DNA of 64,000 nucleotides from BQJD01 sp964350265 (GCA_964350265.1 CAYGJZ010000004.1:1-64000), one strand, 5' to 3'; shown: positions 23,672-32,910, numbered from the stretch's first letter. Notes: generated by a model from the sequence alone, not told the origin. Numbers and translations are program-made.

Positions 23672-24673
23672 ATGAAAGTCCTGATCACCGGAGGCGCCGG
23701 CTTCCTTGGCCAGCGCCTGGCCCGGTCCCTGGTCGAGACCGGTTCGCTGCGCGTCAACGGCGTCGAACGACCGCTCGGCGAGCTGGTGCTGCTCGACCAC
23801 GTCGAGCCATCCGGCGCGGCACTGCCCGGCGTGCGCGCGGTGCGTGGCGACGTTCGCGACGCCGCGCTGCTCGACCGCCTGGTGGACGACGACACCGCCG
23901 TCGTCTACCACCTCGCCGCCATCGTCAGCGGCCAGGCCGAGGCCGAGTTCGACCTTGGCCTGTCGATCAACCTCGACGCCTCCCGCGCCCTGCTGGAAAC
24001 CTGTCGACGACGCGGACAGCGGCCACGGGTGGTGTTCACCAGCTCGGTGGCGGTCTACGGCGGCGCGCTGCCCGAGGTGGTCACCGACGACACCGTGCTG
24101 GCGCCGCGTTCGTCCTATGGCACCGCCAAGGCGATGGCGGAACTGCTGCTGGCCGAGTATCACCGGCGCGGCTTCGTCGACGGCCTCGCCCTGCGCCTGC
24201 CCACGGTGAGCGTGCGACCGGGCCGGCCGAACCAGGCCGCCTCGTCCTTCGCCAGCAGCATCATCCGCGAGCCGGTCAACGGCGAGGTGGCCCACTGCCC
24301 GGTGCCGGGGCATACCCGGGTCTGGCTGATGTCGCCGCGGGTGGCCATCGACAGCCTGGTGCATGCCGCCGGCGTCGACCGCGCGGCGCTGCCCACGCAC
24401 CCGGGCCTCAACCTGTGCGGCCTGTCGCTGACGGTGGACGAGATGCTCGCCGCCCTCGCCCGGGTGGCCGGCGAGGCGGTCGCCGCGCGGGTGCGCTTTA
24501 GCCCCGACGAGCAGGTGCAGCGCATCGTCGGCGGCTGGCCCGGGGCCTGGGACATGGCCACCGCGCACCGCCTCGGCTTCCCGCGGCACGACGACTTCGA
24601 CGCGGTGATCCGCGAACACCTGGCGAGCACCGGCAACGAGGCCGATGGCCGCCAGGCAACTGCCGAGGGCTAG
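23672..24673 (+). CDS. denD: D-erythronate dehydrogenase, NAD-dependent epimerase/dehydratase family
   Basis: A 333-residue extended SDR. KVLITGGAGFLGQRLAR is the NAD site. VYHLAAIVSGQAEAEFDLG, FTSSVAVYGG and the catalytic YGTAKAMAELLLAEY (YxxxK) follow. TVSVRPGRPNQAASSFASSI and PHTRVWLMSPRVAIDSLVHA-like text match DenD, which oxidises D-erythronate to 2-oxo-tetronate. The kinase, decarboxylase and isomerase partners (OtnK, OtnC, OtnI) are not in this window, so the pathway is incomplete locally. ATG 23672 follows GGGAG. The stop shares CTAG with the convergent ZIP gene. Confidence 0.85.
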   Translation: MKVLITGGAGFLGQRLARSLVETGSLRVNGVERPLGELVLLDHVEPSGAALPGVRAVRGDVRDAALLDRLVDDDTAVVYHLAAIVSGQAEAEFDLGLSINLDASRALLETCRRRGQRPRVVFTSSVAVYGGALPEVVTDDTVLAPRSSYGTAKAMAELLLAEYHRRGFVDGLALRLPTVSVRPGRPNQAASSFASSIIREPVNGEVAHCPVPGHTRVWLMSPRVAIDSLVHAAGVDRAALPTHPGLNLCGLSLTVDEMLAALARVAGEAVAARVRFSPDEQVQRIVGGWPGAWDMATAHRLGFPRHDDFDAVIREHLASTGNEADGRQATAEG

Positions 24674-25374
24674 CCGAGCAGCGACTTGCCGAGCATGCCG
24701 AGGACGAAGCCGAACACCGCGCCCAGCGGCGGCGACCAGCGTCCGCGCATGCGCGAGGCGGGGGCGATGTCCTGGAAGGTGAGATAGAGGATGCCGCCGG
24801 CGGCGAAGGACATCAGGAGCGCGGTCAACCCATGCTGGTCCTGCAGGAACAGGTGGCCGCCCACGGCGCACAGCGGCCCGAGCAACGTGACCAGGAACAG
24901 GATGCGCAGGGTCTTCGCGCCGTTGCCGCCGCCATCGACGACCTCGCGGTAGGCATTGAAGCCCTCGGGCAGGTTCTGCAGGCCGATGAAGCCGGCCAGC
25001 AGGTAGCCGAGGCGGGGATTGGCGGCGAACACGGCGCCCATGGACAGGGCTTCGGGCACGAAGTCGGTGAGCATGGCGACGAACTGCGATTTCGGTCCGC
25101 CGCCGCGCGCAATCCAGGTATCCACCAGGCAGAACACCGCACCGCCGAGGCAAAAGGCCACCGCCACCGTCACCGGGTCGAGGTGCGCCAGTCCCTCGGG
25201 CACCAGGGCGAAGGCCACCGCGGCCACCAGCACGCCGCCGCCGAAGGCCACCATGGTGTGCACGAACACCGGGCCGTTCACCAGCGGGCCGCGCAGGTGT
25301 GCCAGGCAGCCGCCGAGCCAGGCCGAGAGGCCGGCCAGCCAGGCCACCACGACGATGACGAGGGTAGTGCTCAC
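24670..25374 (-). CDS. ZIP family metal transporter
   Basis: A 234-residue inner-membrane protein with about eight helices. The conserved metal-path helices are present as LTDFVPEALSMGAVF and GLQNLPEGFNAYR (helices IV and V: H/D-x-x-x-E type residues), and VAFGGGVLVAAVAFALVPEGL. It has the ZIP/ZupT topology and probably moves zinc or other divalent ions into the cytoplasm. The long His-rich loop of eukaryotic ZIPs is absent. It shares the CTAG stop palindrome with denD. Confidence 0.88.
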   Translation of the reverse strand: MSTTLVIVVVAWLAGLSAWLGGCLAHLRGPLVNGPVFVHTMVAFGGGVLVAAVAFALVPEGLAHLDPVTVAVAFCLGGAVFCLVDTWIARGGGPKSQFVAMLTDFVPEALSMGAVFAANPRLGYLLAGFIGLQNLPEGFNAYREVVDGGGNGAKTLRILFLVTLLGPLCAVGGHLFLQDQHGLTALLMSFAAGGILYLTFQDIAPASRMRGRWSPPLGAVFGFVLGMLGKSLLG

Positions 25375-25484
25375 CGCCGGTGGCGGCGACGACCCGCCGT
25401 CTCGTGCGCATGCAACATGAATGGTCTCACCGCTGCCAGGAGCCGCCTATTATCGACACCCGCGCGGGCGCTGGGCAACCGTTG

Positions 25485-26762
25485 TCAGCCCATGGTGGAC
25501 GGCAGCCAGAGGATCAGGCCGGGGAAGATCACCAGCACGGCCACCACCAGCAGGTGCGCGATGACATGCGGCACCACGCCGACGAAGACGTCCTCCGTGG
25601 GCACCTTGGCATAGTGGGAGACGACGAAGACGTTCAGCCCCACCGGCGGCGTGACCAGGCCGATCTCGGCGATGACCACGATCAGCACGCCGAACCAGAC
25701 CGGGTCGTAGCCCAGGTGCAGCACCAGCGGCAGCACGATGGGCACGGTGAGGATCAGGATGGCGATCTGGTCGAGGAACAGGCCGAGCACGAGGTAGAAG
25801 ACGAGAATGCCCATCAGGATCCACACCGGCGACACGGTGGTGTCGGTGATGGCGGCGATCAGGTCCTGGGGCAACTGGGTGACGGTGACGTAGTAGCCGA
25901 ACACCTGCGCGCCGATGACGATGGCGCCGATCATCGCGGTGGTGGTGGTCGCGCGGAACAGCACCTCGCGCAGCGACTCGCGGTTGATGCTGCCACGGAA
26001 CAGGGCAATCAGGAACGAGCCGAAGGCGCCGATGGCCGATGCCTCGGTGGGCGTCGCCACGCCGAAGTAGATCGACAGGGTCACGGCGACGAACAGCGCC
26101 AGGAAGGACACCGCCGCCAGCGGCTGCTTGCCGGACAGGCCGGCGGCGTCCACCGTCGGCGCCCACTGCGGCCGCCAGCGGATCAGGCAAAGCACGGTGG
26201 CAATGATGGCGAACATCACCAGCAGGCCGGGCACCACCCCGGCGATCAGCAAGGTGCCGATGTTCTCGCCGCTCAGCATGCCGTAGAGGATCAGCGCGAT
26301 GCTCGGCGGGATCAGCATGGCCAGGGTGCCGGAGATGGCGACCACGCCGGAGGCGAACTTCACGTCGTAGCCGTGGCGCATCATGGTCGGCACCGAGCTT
26401 ACCGACAGCGTCGCCGCGGCGGCGGTGCTCGAGCCGGACACGGCACCGAAGGCAGCCCCGGTCACCGCGGTGGCAATGGCCAGCCCGCCCGGCAACTTGC
26501 GCACCGCCGCGCCCACCAGCTCGAACATCTCGTCGGCAATGCGGCTGACGATCATGAACTCGGCCATCAGGATGAACATCGGGAAGGTGATCAGCTCGTA
26601 GCTCGACACCGCGCTGGTGGGCGTGGTCTCGAGGATGCCGAGCACCATGTTCACGCCACCGACCATGAACAGCCCCACCGTGCCGGACAGCATCAGCGCG
26701 AAGGCGACCGGCAGGCCGAGGAACAACAGCGCGATGAGCAGCGCCAGCGCCAGCAGGGTCAC
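25485..26762 (-). CDS. dctM: TRAP transporter large permease, DctM type
   Basis: A 425-residue protein with 11-12 membrane helices. LITFPMFILMAEFMIVS, GAAFGAVSGSSTAAAATLS, MLIPPSIALILYGML, TPTEASAIGAFG and the C-terminal EIGLVTPPVGLNVFVVS are all conserved DctM signatures. It forms the sodium-driven transport channel for a carboxylate delivered by the DctP protein. Start GTG 26762 overlaps the DctQ stop (GTGA). It is the last gene of the seven-gene operon starting at 32881. Confidence 0.95.
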   Translation of the reverse strand: MTLLALALLIALLFLGLPVAFALMLSGTVGLFMVGGVNMVLGILETTPTSAVSSYELITFPMFILMAEFMIVSRIADEMFELVGAAVRKLPGGLAIATAVTGAAFGAVSGSSTAAAATLSVSSVPTMMRHGYDVKFASGVVAISGTLAMLIPPSIALILYGMLSGENIGTLLIAGVVPGLLVMFAIIATVLCLIRWRPQWAPTVDAAGLSGKQPLAAVSFLALFVAVTLSIYFGVATPTEASAIGAFGSFLIALFRGSINRESLREVLFRATTTTAMIGAIVIGAQVFGYYVTVTQLPQDLIAAITDTTVSPVWILMGILVFYLVLGLFLDQIAILILTVPIVLPLVLHLGYDPVWFGVLIVVIAEIGLVTPPVGLNVFVVSHYAKVPTEDVFVGVVPHVIAHLLVVAVLVIFPGLILWLPSTMG

Positions 26763-27289
26763 AGCGGGCCACCGGCAAGGTAGGGGTCGTTGCCGCGATG
26801 CCCGAGCGACATGCCAAGATGATGGATGGCGGTCAACCCGATGCGCAGTGCCAGCACCGACAGCCCGACCACCACCAGGGCACCGGCGGTCCAGGCCGGC
26901 CAGCGAATGCCGCCAGCCATGACCTCGTCGTGCAACCAGCTGGTATAGGTGGCACCGGCCTTCATCCAGGTCGCGGTGCCGATCAGCAGCGTCACCGGCA
27001 GGTAGGCGAGGCCAAGCACCAGGTGGGCGATGCGGCCGGGCAGCTTGCGCTGCACCACCTCGATGTACAGGTGCTTGTTGGCACCCAGGGCATAGGACAC
27101 CGAGAGGAAGAACAGGCCCGGCATCAGGTAGCGGGTGAGCACTTCGAATGCCCATACCAGCGGCGCGTTGAACAGGTAGCGTGCGACCACGTCGCAGATC
27201 ATGATCAACATGATCGAGATCATCGCCACGCCGGCGACGAGCATGAACCAGCGCTCGATCCGGCGCAGCAGGTCATGGGCGATTGTCAT
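26759..27289 (-). CDS. dctQ: TRAP transporter small permease, DctQ type
   Basis: A 176-residue protein with four membrane helices. MLIMICDVVARYLFNAPLVWAFEVLTRYLM and FLSVSYALGANKHLYIEV are the DctQ hallmarks (aromatic YLFN, SY.LG...H). It pairs with DctM. ATG 27289 overlaps the stop of the AtuA-type gene (ATGA), tying transport translation to the enzyme gene upstream. Confidence 0.94.
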   Translation of the reverse strand: MTIAHDLLRRIERWFMLVAGVAMISIMLIMICDVVARYLFNAPLVWAFEVLTRYLMPGLFFLSVSYALGANKHLYIEVVQRKLPGRIAHLVLGLAYLPVTLLIGTATWMKAGATYTSWLHDEVMAGGIRWPAWTAGALVVVGLSVLALRIGLTAIHHLGMSLGHRGNDPYLAGGPL

Positions 27290-29118
27290 CTGGTGCCCCC
27301 GTTGTCGATACGGTCATTGTTCCGGGATGCGGCCACCGCCGACAGCAACGTCGTCGGCACGGCCAGCTCGTGTTCCAGCAGGATGCTGGCAAAGCACTTC
27401 CCCTGCGGGTCGAGACGCAGGGAACTGGCGCCGCCACCGCCGAGGGCGCGACGCAGCAGGAAGTTCAGACCGCCGACCCCCGGCAGTTCGTAGCGGCTGA
27501 CCTCGCCCTTGCACAGGTGGGCGAAGACCTCGCCGACCACCTCGGTGGTCAACGCCAGGCGAAGGAAGTCGTACACCGCCGGCACCCGGGCAAGCACGCC
27601 GATGTTCGCGTTGTCGCCCTTGTCGCCGCTGCGCGCCCAGGCAATGGCCCGCAGCGGTACCGTTTCGGTGGCGCCGGAGGTTGGCGCGGCAACAGGCTCG
27701 ACCACCTCGTCCAGCCGCGCGGCGGCTTCGGCCGGAGCCGCCGCCGGTGGCAGGTCATGCCGCTGCCCTGCCTCGATGATGGCGATGTCCACCTCGCTCT
27801 TCGGCACCAGGAAGGAATACAGGCGGGTCACCTCGGTGGGCTTGGGCCGACCGGCGAAGTAGCCGCAGATGCCCGGCGCGGTGGCGGTCAGGCTCGGCAT
27901 CACCTCGCGGCAGAAGGTTTCCACCGCGCCTCGCTCGGCGTGTTCCACCGCGATCTTGAAGGTCGCCTCGCGCACCGGTCCTGCGTGCGCGGCATCTCCG
28001 ACGAGGTCGCCGCCGCCGACCACCTCGACACTGGTCTGGGCGAAGTCGCCGAGCCGCTGCCGCTGGTTGATGCGCCGCGACTTGGCGAGGATGGCATCGG
28101 CGATGCGTCGCGCCTTCGGCACCGCGTCGGCACCGGCCACCGTCAGGCTGGTGGTGGCCTTGTATCCCTGGTTGTAGGTCGCCGACACCTTGTAGGTGCC
28201 GGTGGGTGGCCGGCCCCGTGCACCGGACACGCGCACCGCGTCCGGGCCCACTTCGGTGAGGGTCACCCCTCGCCAGTCGCAGGTCACGTCGGGCATGTGG
28301 TAGGCGGCCGGGTCGCCGATCTCGTAGACCATCTGCTCACCCACGCTGCCGCGACTGACCAGTCCGCCGGTACCCTCGGGCTTGGTGATCACGCCGCTGC
28401 CGTCGGCGTGGCACACGGCAATGGGATAGCCCATGTTGTCCCAGCCTTCGACCTGCTGCCAGTCGGTGAACAGGCCGCCGACGCCCATGCAGCCGCATTC
28501 CACCAGGTGGCCGAGCAGGGTGCCCGCGGCGAGGCGGTCATGGTCGTCGGGCGACCAGCGGAACTCGTGCACCAGCGGGCCGAGCACCACCGCGCTGTCC
28601 ACGCAGCGACCGGTGACGACGATGTCGGCTCCGCGGTCGAGGGCGGCGGCAATGGGCATGGCGCCGAGGTAGGCATTGGCGCTGAGCAGTTGTTCGGGCA
28701 GCGGCGTGCCGGCTTCCATTTCCTGCACGCCGATGGCGCGCAACCGGTCGATCCGCGGCAACAGGTCGTCGCCGGTCACCACCGCGACCTTGGCCTCGAT
28801 GCCCAGTTCCGCGAGCAGCTCCTCGATGCGCAGGCGGCAGCCGTCGGGATTGACGCCGCCGGCATTGGCCACGATGCGGATGCCCTTCTGCCTGGCCTCG
28901 ACCAGCACGCCGGCGAGGACGTTGTCGACGAAGTCCGGGATGTATCCCCGCGACGGATCCCGCCGGCGCACGCGCGCGAGCAGTGCCATGGTGATCTCGG
29001 CCAGGTAGTCGAATACCAGGTAGTCGATGTTGCCGGCATGCACCAGTTGCCTGGCGCCTTCGTCCGAGTCTCCCCAGAACCCCGACGCGCAACCGATCCT
29101 GACCACGCGGTCTTCCAT
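27286..29118 (-). CDS. AtuA-type acyclic terpene utilisation family protein (DUF1446 plus C-terminal domain)
   Basis: A 610-residue two-domain protein. Residues about 5-370 form the DUF1446/AtuA domain: RIGCASGFWGDSDEGARQL, DYLAEITMALLAR, VANAGGVNPDGC and DIVVTGRCVDSAVVLGPL. Residues about 485-600 form the AtuA ferredoxin-like C-terminal domain: AWARSGDKGDNANIGVLAR and LPGVGGLNFLLRRALGGGG. AtuA is needed for citronellol/geranyl-CoA catabolism in pseudomonads, but its chemistry is unresolved. ATG 29118 (MEDRVVRIG) is preferred because GGGAG sits seven bases upstream; an ATG six bases earlier is also possible. No Atu carboxylase subunits are present, arguing for a different substrate. Confidence 0.88.
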   Translation of the reverse strand: MEDRVVRIGCASGFWGDSDEGARQLVHAGNIDYLVFDYLAEITMALLARVRRRDPSRGYIPDFVDNVLAGVLVEARQKGIRIVANAGGVNPDGCRLRIEELLAELGIEAKVAVVTGDDLLPRIDRLRAIGVQEMEAGTPLPEQLLSANAYLGAMPIAAALDRGADIVVTGRCVDSAVVLGPLVHEFRWSPDDHDRLAAGTLLGHLVECGCMGVGGLFTDWQQVEGWDNMGYPIAVCHADGSGVITKPEGTGGLVSRGSVGEQMVYEIGDPAAYHMPDVTCDWRGVTLTEVGPDAVRVSGARGRPPTGTYKVSATYNQGYKATTSLTVAGADAVPKARRIADAILAKSRRINQRQRLGDFAQTSVEVVGGGDLVGDAAHAGPVREATFKIAVEHAERGAVETFCREVMPSLTATAPGICGYFAGRPKPTEVTRLYSFLVPKSEVDIAIIEAGQRHDLPPAAAPAEAAARLDEVVEPVAAPTSGATETVPLRAIAWARSGDKGDNANIGVLARVPAVYDFLRLALTTEVVGEVFAHLCKGEVSRYELPGVGGLNFLLRRALGGGGASSLRLDPQGKCFASILLEHELAVPTTLLSAVAASRNNDRIDNGGTR

Positions 29119-29134
29119 TGTCATGCTCCCGTGC

Positions 29135-29914
29135 CTAGCGGCCAACCCAGTTCGGCTGGCGTTTCTCCAGGAAGGCGCTGGCGCCTTCCTTCAGGTCCTC
29201 GGAGTGAAAGAACATCACCCGCAGCGCGTTCAGGTAGTCGATGGCGGTGCCGGCCGACATGCCGGTGCTGACGCGGAAGGCATCCATGCCCATGCGCAGT
29301 GCATAGGGGCTGAACGAGGCCACCGCCTGCGCCACCTTGCGCGCCTCGTCGACGAGCGCGTCGTGGGCGGCGACCACGTGCACCAGGCCCTTGGCCCGTG
29401 CCTCCTCGACATCGATGGTGCGCCCGGTGAGGCTCAGCGCCAGGGCCTCGCGATCTCCCATGGCGGCGCGGATGGCCGGCAGGATGACCAGCGGGAACAG
29501 GCCCAGCCGCAGTTCGGTTGCGCCGAAACGCGCCTTCTCCGAGGCGACCACGATGGGGCAGGCGCAGGCAATGCCGAAGCCGCCACCGTAGGCCGGGCCG
29601 TTGATCGCGGCGACCACCGGCTTCGGGTAGTCGGCCAGCCGCTTGAACAGCGTCGCCGTGCCCATGCCTTCTTGGTAGATGTCGCCGGCGCCCTTGTCAC
29701 GGTAGGTGGTGAACTCGCGCAGGTCGCCGCCGGCGCAGAAGCTGTCGCCGTTGGCCGACAGCAGCACCACGCTGATCTCGTCGTCGGCGGCGCAGGCGTC
29801 GAGACAGGCGATCAGCTCCTCGACCAGCTCGGTGTTCAACGGGTTGCGCTTCTCCGGCAGGTTCAGGGTAATGGCGCCGATGCGGTTGTCCCGCTCGAAA
29901 AGTACGACGGGCAT
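29135..29914 (-). CDS. enoyl-CoA hydratase/isomerase family protein
   Basis: A 259-residue crotonase-fold enzyme. ITLNLPEKRNPLNTELVEEL opens the fold. The oxyanion-hole segment is DSFCAGGDLREF and the second is INGPAYGGGFGIACACPIVVA. ARFGATELRLGLFP and RIDVEEARAKGLVH-like text (RTIDVEEARAKGLVH) are standard. One of the usual catalytic Glu positions is retained in ATELRLG. It probably hydrates or isomerises a CoA-ester in the operon's pathway. ATG 29914 follows GGAGG. Confidence 0.92.
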   Translation of the reverse strand: MPVVLFERDNRIGAITLNLPEKRNPLNTELVEELIACLDACAADDEISVVLLSANGDSFCAGGDLREFTTYRDKGAGDIYQEGMGTATLFKRLADYPKPVVAAINGPAYGGGFGIACACPIVVASEKARFGATELRLGLFPLVILPAIRAAMGDREALALSLTGRTIDVEEARAKGLVHVVAAHDALVDEARKVAQAVASFSPYALRMGMDAFRVSTGMSAGTAIDYLNALRVMFFHSEDLKEGASAFLEKRQPNWVGR

Positions 29915-29961
29915 GGTTCCTCCGTGCTGTGCGTGTGAGGTGGCCGGATACCGGATCCGCG

Positions 29962-31161
29962 CTAGCGGTCCGTTCCGAGATGGGTGATGCCCTGCTCCGC
30001 GAGACGGGTGACGCGATCACCGTCGACGCCGAATTCCTCGAGGATCTCCCGGCTGTGCTCGCCCAGTGTCGGCGGCGGCCGCGAGAACAGGCACGGCGTC
30101 TCGTTGAACTTGATGGGAAAACCGAAGATCGAGAACTCCCCCGCGGTGGGATGCTCGAAGCGCTGGATCATCTCGCGGTGCTGCACCTGCGGATGGGTCA
30201 TGACCCGGTCCACGGTATGCACCGGGGCCAGCGGCACGTCGTTGGCCTCCATGGCGGCAACCCACTCGTCGATGGTCTTGTCCAGGAAGCGCGCCTGCAG
30301 GATGTCGGTCAGTTCCTGGCGATGTTCCACGCGATCGAGGTTGGTGACGAAACGCGGATCTTCCTTCAATGCCGACAGGCCCATGGCATCCACCGCGCGA
30401 CCGAACAGGCGGTCGTTGAAGGTGGCCAGCGAGACCCAGCCGTCGGACACCTCGAAGACCTGGTAGGGCACGATGCTGGGGTGGCCGGAGCCCAGTGGAC
30501 CGGGCACCTTGCCGGTGACGCCGTAGGCGGTGAACAGGTAGGAGATCAACGCCATCTGGCCCTCGAGCAGCGAGGTGTCCACCAACTGGCCGCGACCACT
30601 GATCGCCCTCGCCTGCAGGGCGGCGAGAATGCCGATGTTGGCCAGCAGGCCGGCGGTGATGTCGCACAGGCTGACGCCGATGCGCACCGGGGAACGCCCC
30701 TTCTCGCCGGTCACGCTCATCAACCCGCTGAAGGCCTGCATGTAGATGTCGGTGGCCGGCTTGTCGGCGAACGGCCCGGTGCGGCCGAAGCCGGTGATGG
30801 CGCAGTAGACGATGCGCGGATTGATGGCGGCAAGATCCTCGTAGCCAAGCCCGAAGCGATCCATCACGCCGTTCCTGTAGTTCTCCACCACCACGTCGGC
30901 TTCACGTGCCATGTCGCGGAAGATCTCCTGTCCCTCGGGCCGCGACAGGTCGAGCACGAGGCTGCGCTTGTTGCGGTTGAAGCTGGCGAAGTAGCTGCTC
31001 TCCCCGCCCTGCAGCGGTGGCCATTCGCGGCTGTCGTCGCCCAGTCCCGGTGGTTCGATCTTGATCACGTCGGCGCCGAGGTCGGCCAGCATCATCGAGC
31101 AGATCGGGCCGGCCAGTGCCCGGCCGAGGTCCAGTACCTTGATGTTTTCTAGCGGTTGCAT
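29962..31161 (-). CDS. CaiB/BaiF family (class III) CoA-transferase
   Basis: A 399-residue class III CoA-transferase. IKVLDLGRALAGPICSMMLADLGADVIKIEPPGLGDDSR is the N-terminal signature. RNKRSLVLDLSRPEGQEIF and VVENYRNGVMDRFGLGYEDL follow, and the catalytic Asp sits in the DTSLLEGQMALISY segment. Such enzymes move CoA from a donor ester to a carboxylate, and this one would activate the incoming substrate. Only one polypeptide is needed. It lies between the IpdB-like and enoyl-CoA hydratase genes in the operon. Confidence 0.93.
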   Translation of the reverse strand: MQPLENIKVLDLGRALAGPICSMMLADLGADVIKIEPPGLGDDSREWPPLQGGESSYFASFNRNKRSLVLDLSRPEGQEIFRDMAREADVVVENYRNGVMDRFGLGYEDLAAINPRIVYCAITGFGRTGPFADKPATDIYMQAFSGLMSVTGEKGRSPVRIGVSLCDITAGLLANIGILAALQARAISGRGQLVDTSLLEGQMALISYLFTAYGVTGKVPGPLGSGHPSIVPYQVFEVSDGWVSLATFNDRLFGRAVDAMGLSALKEDPRFVTNLDRVEHRQELTDILQARFLDKTIDEWVAAMEANDVPLAPVHTVDRVMTHPQVQHREMIQRFEHPTAGEFSIFGFPIKFNETPCLFSRPPPTLGEHSREILEEFGVDGDRVTRLAEQGITHLGTDR

Positions 31162-31182
31162 GGGGTTCTCTTGTTGCCGGGA

Positions 31183-31983
31183 CTAGCCATGCAGCTTGCG
31201 CAGCACGCCCGAGGGGTCCACGTGGTGCCGAAGGATGTGCAGCTCTTCGGCGCTCGGCGGCGTGGTGGTGGCGACTTCGCCGGGCACGATCACCGGGGTG
31301 GCGGTATGGTCCATGAACTCCTCGAGCGTCACCCCGGGGTGGAGGGACTTCAGGCGCATGCGCCGGCTGTCGGGGCAGAAGTCGAGCACCGCCAGCGGGC
31401 TGACCACCAGTGCCGGGCCGCCACCGGGCAGCCGGTATCGTTCCCGGTCGCCGGGCCCGGTGCCGAAGCCCATGGCCGAGACATGGTCGAGCTTGTCGAC
31501 GAAGGAGCGGCGGGTATGCTGCTGCATGTAGATGAAGTAGCGCTTCGACACCATGCTGGCATAGGCCAGCCCGGCGGTGCCCGGTCCGCGCAGTTTCGGT
31601 CGGCGGGCGTCGCCGATGCCCATCAGGTTCAGGTTGCCGTACAGGTCCACCTGCAGGCCGCCGCCGAAGAACCAGTCGCGCGGCGTGCGAAACACCGACA
31701 GCATCGGCAGCACCGACTCGGCGCCGGCATAGATGTTGCGGTAGTCGGTGGTGGAGTGCTGCAACGCCGCCGTCGGCTTGCCCACCATGTTGGTGACGAA
31801 GCCCACCGCGCTGGTGATCACCGCCAGGTTCGGCGCGTGGGAAAGCTGGGCGAGACGCGCCGCGGCCAGCGGGATCTCGCTGCGCGCGCCACCGGGGGAG
31901 CCGATCTCGCCATCGCGCAGTTCGCGGCTGACCGCCACCGCCACCAGTTCCGGCCAGGCGACGTCGATGTTCTGCTCAGGCAT
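31183..31983 (-). CDS. class I CoA-transferase-fold beta subunit, IpdB-like
   Basis: A 266-residue beta chain of the GctB/IpdB group: GGARSEIPLAAARLAQL, FFGGGLQVDLYGNLNLMGIGD, GTAGLAYASMVSKRYFIYMQQHTRRSFV and GGPALVVSPLAVLDF. By eye alignment to glutaconate CoA-transferase, the catalytic Glu segment (VESG) corresponds to VITSAVG here, so the transferase nucleophile appears to be missing. Loss of that Glu is the feature of the IpdAB-type CoA-ester ring hydrolases. ATG 31983 overlaps the alpha gene's end by eight bases. Confidence 0.85.
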   Translation of the reverse strand: MPEQNIDVAWPELVAVAVSRELRDGEIGSPGGARSEIPLAAARLAQLSHAPNLAVITSAVGFVTNMVGKPTAALQHSTTDYRNIYAGAESVLPMLSVFRTPRDWFFGGGLQVDLYGNLNLMGIGDARRPKLRGPGTAGLAYASMVSKRYFIYMQQHTRRSFVDKLDHVSAMGFGTGPGDRERYRLPGGGPALVVSPLAVLDFCPDSRRMRLKSLHPGVTLEEFMDHTATPVIVPGEVATTTPPSAEELHILRHHVDPSGVLRKLHG

Positions 31984-32881
31984 GGATCGCCCCCCGGTTC
32001 CTGGCCAGCGCCGACGGCGTGGTCACCCTGTCCAGGTAGTCCAGTGGCCCGGCATCCCGGTCCAGGTGCTTGCCGGCGAACCGCGCGAAGCCGTCCTCCG
32101 AGGAAGCCGCCTCGAGGTACTCGCGCAGGCCGGCCTCGTCGAACTGGTAGACGCCGTGGGCGGAACAGGGCCAGGCACCGCCCGGCGCATGCACCACGTG
32201 ATCGACGACGATGGACGGCACGTCGACGGCAAACGGGTCGACGCCGATGCGGGCGTCGGGGACCACCTCCTCGACGCTGGCGATGACGGTGCCGCCGGCC
32301 ATGCGCGTGGCCTCGGCGAGGAAGGGATCGGCGAAGGGATAGCCCGCGTAGCTCAGGTTGCCGAAACGATCGGCACTGGCGGCATGCACGATGGCGACGT
32401 CGGGGAACACCGCCGGCACCGCGATCACCGGCTCGCCGGTGCAGTGATCCTCCACCACCTTGAGGTCGGGGTTGAGGGTCGGCAGATCGCTGCCGAGACC
32501 GCTCTTGACCAGGCCGGAGGGCACGTTCCGCGCGGTCGCATCCAGCGCGGCGAGCAGGTGCGTCTCGTCGCATTCCCAGATCTTCAGGCGGCCCTCGGCG
32601 GCGAAACGGCGATAGGCCGGGGCCAGGCCGAGATACTCGAAGCCGAGGTAGGGCACGCGCACCTCGGCCACGCAGCCGGCGGCAATCAGCAGGTCGACGT
32701 CCATGGATGCCTGGGGCACCGCGATGACGATGAGATCGCGAAGCCCGCGACTGGCGATCTGGCGCACCAGGTGCATCGGCTTGTTGTGGAACAGCGAACC
32801 GCCGATCAGCAACGTCGCACCGTCGTGAAGACCGGTCAGCGCGGTGTTCGCATCGGCAATCCGCGAACGGCGTTCAGGCAC
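31976..32881 (-). CDS. class I CoA-transferase-fold alpha subunit, IpdA-like
   Basis: A 301-residue alpha chain: TLLIGGSLFHNKPMHLVRQIASRGLRDLIVI, VPYLGFEYLGLAPAYRRFAAEG, LPTLNPDL, FPDVAIVHAASADRFGNLSY and FLAEATRMAGGTVIASVEEVV match IpdA/GctA. Glu-103 in KIWECDETHLL lies about where IpdA carries its catalytic glutamate, which supports a hydrolase reading, though this needs alignment. GTG 32881 has an excellent AAGGAGGAG ribosome site. First gene of the operon, directly downstream of the IclR-type operator. Confidence 0.86.
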   Translation of the reverse strand: MPERRSRIADANTALTGLHDGATLLIGGSLFHNKPMHLVRQIASRGLRDLIVIAVPQASMDVDLLIAAGCVAEVRVPYLGFEYLGLAPAYRRFAAEGRLKIWECDETHLLAALDATARNVPSGLVKSGLGSDLPTLNPDLKVVEDHCTGEPVIAVPAVFPDVAIVHAASADRFGNLSYAGYPFADPFLAEATRMAGGTVIASVEEVVPDARIGVDPFAVDVPSIVVDHVVHAPGGAWPCSAHGVYQFDEAGLREYLEAASSEDGFARFAGKHLDRDAGPLDYLDRVTTPSALARNRGAIHA

Positions 32882-32910
32882 GGTTGGCTCCTCCTTCGTG
32901 GGAATATTTG

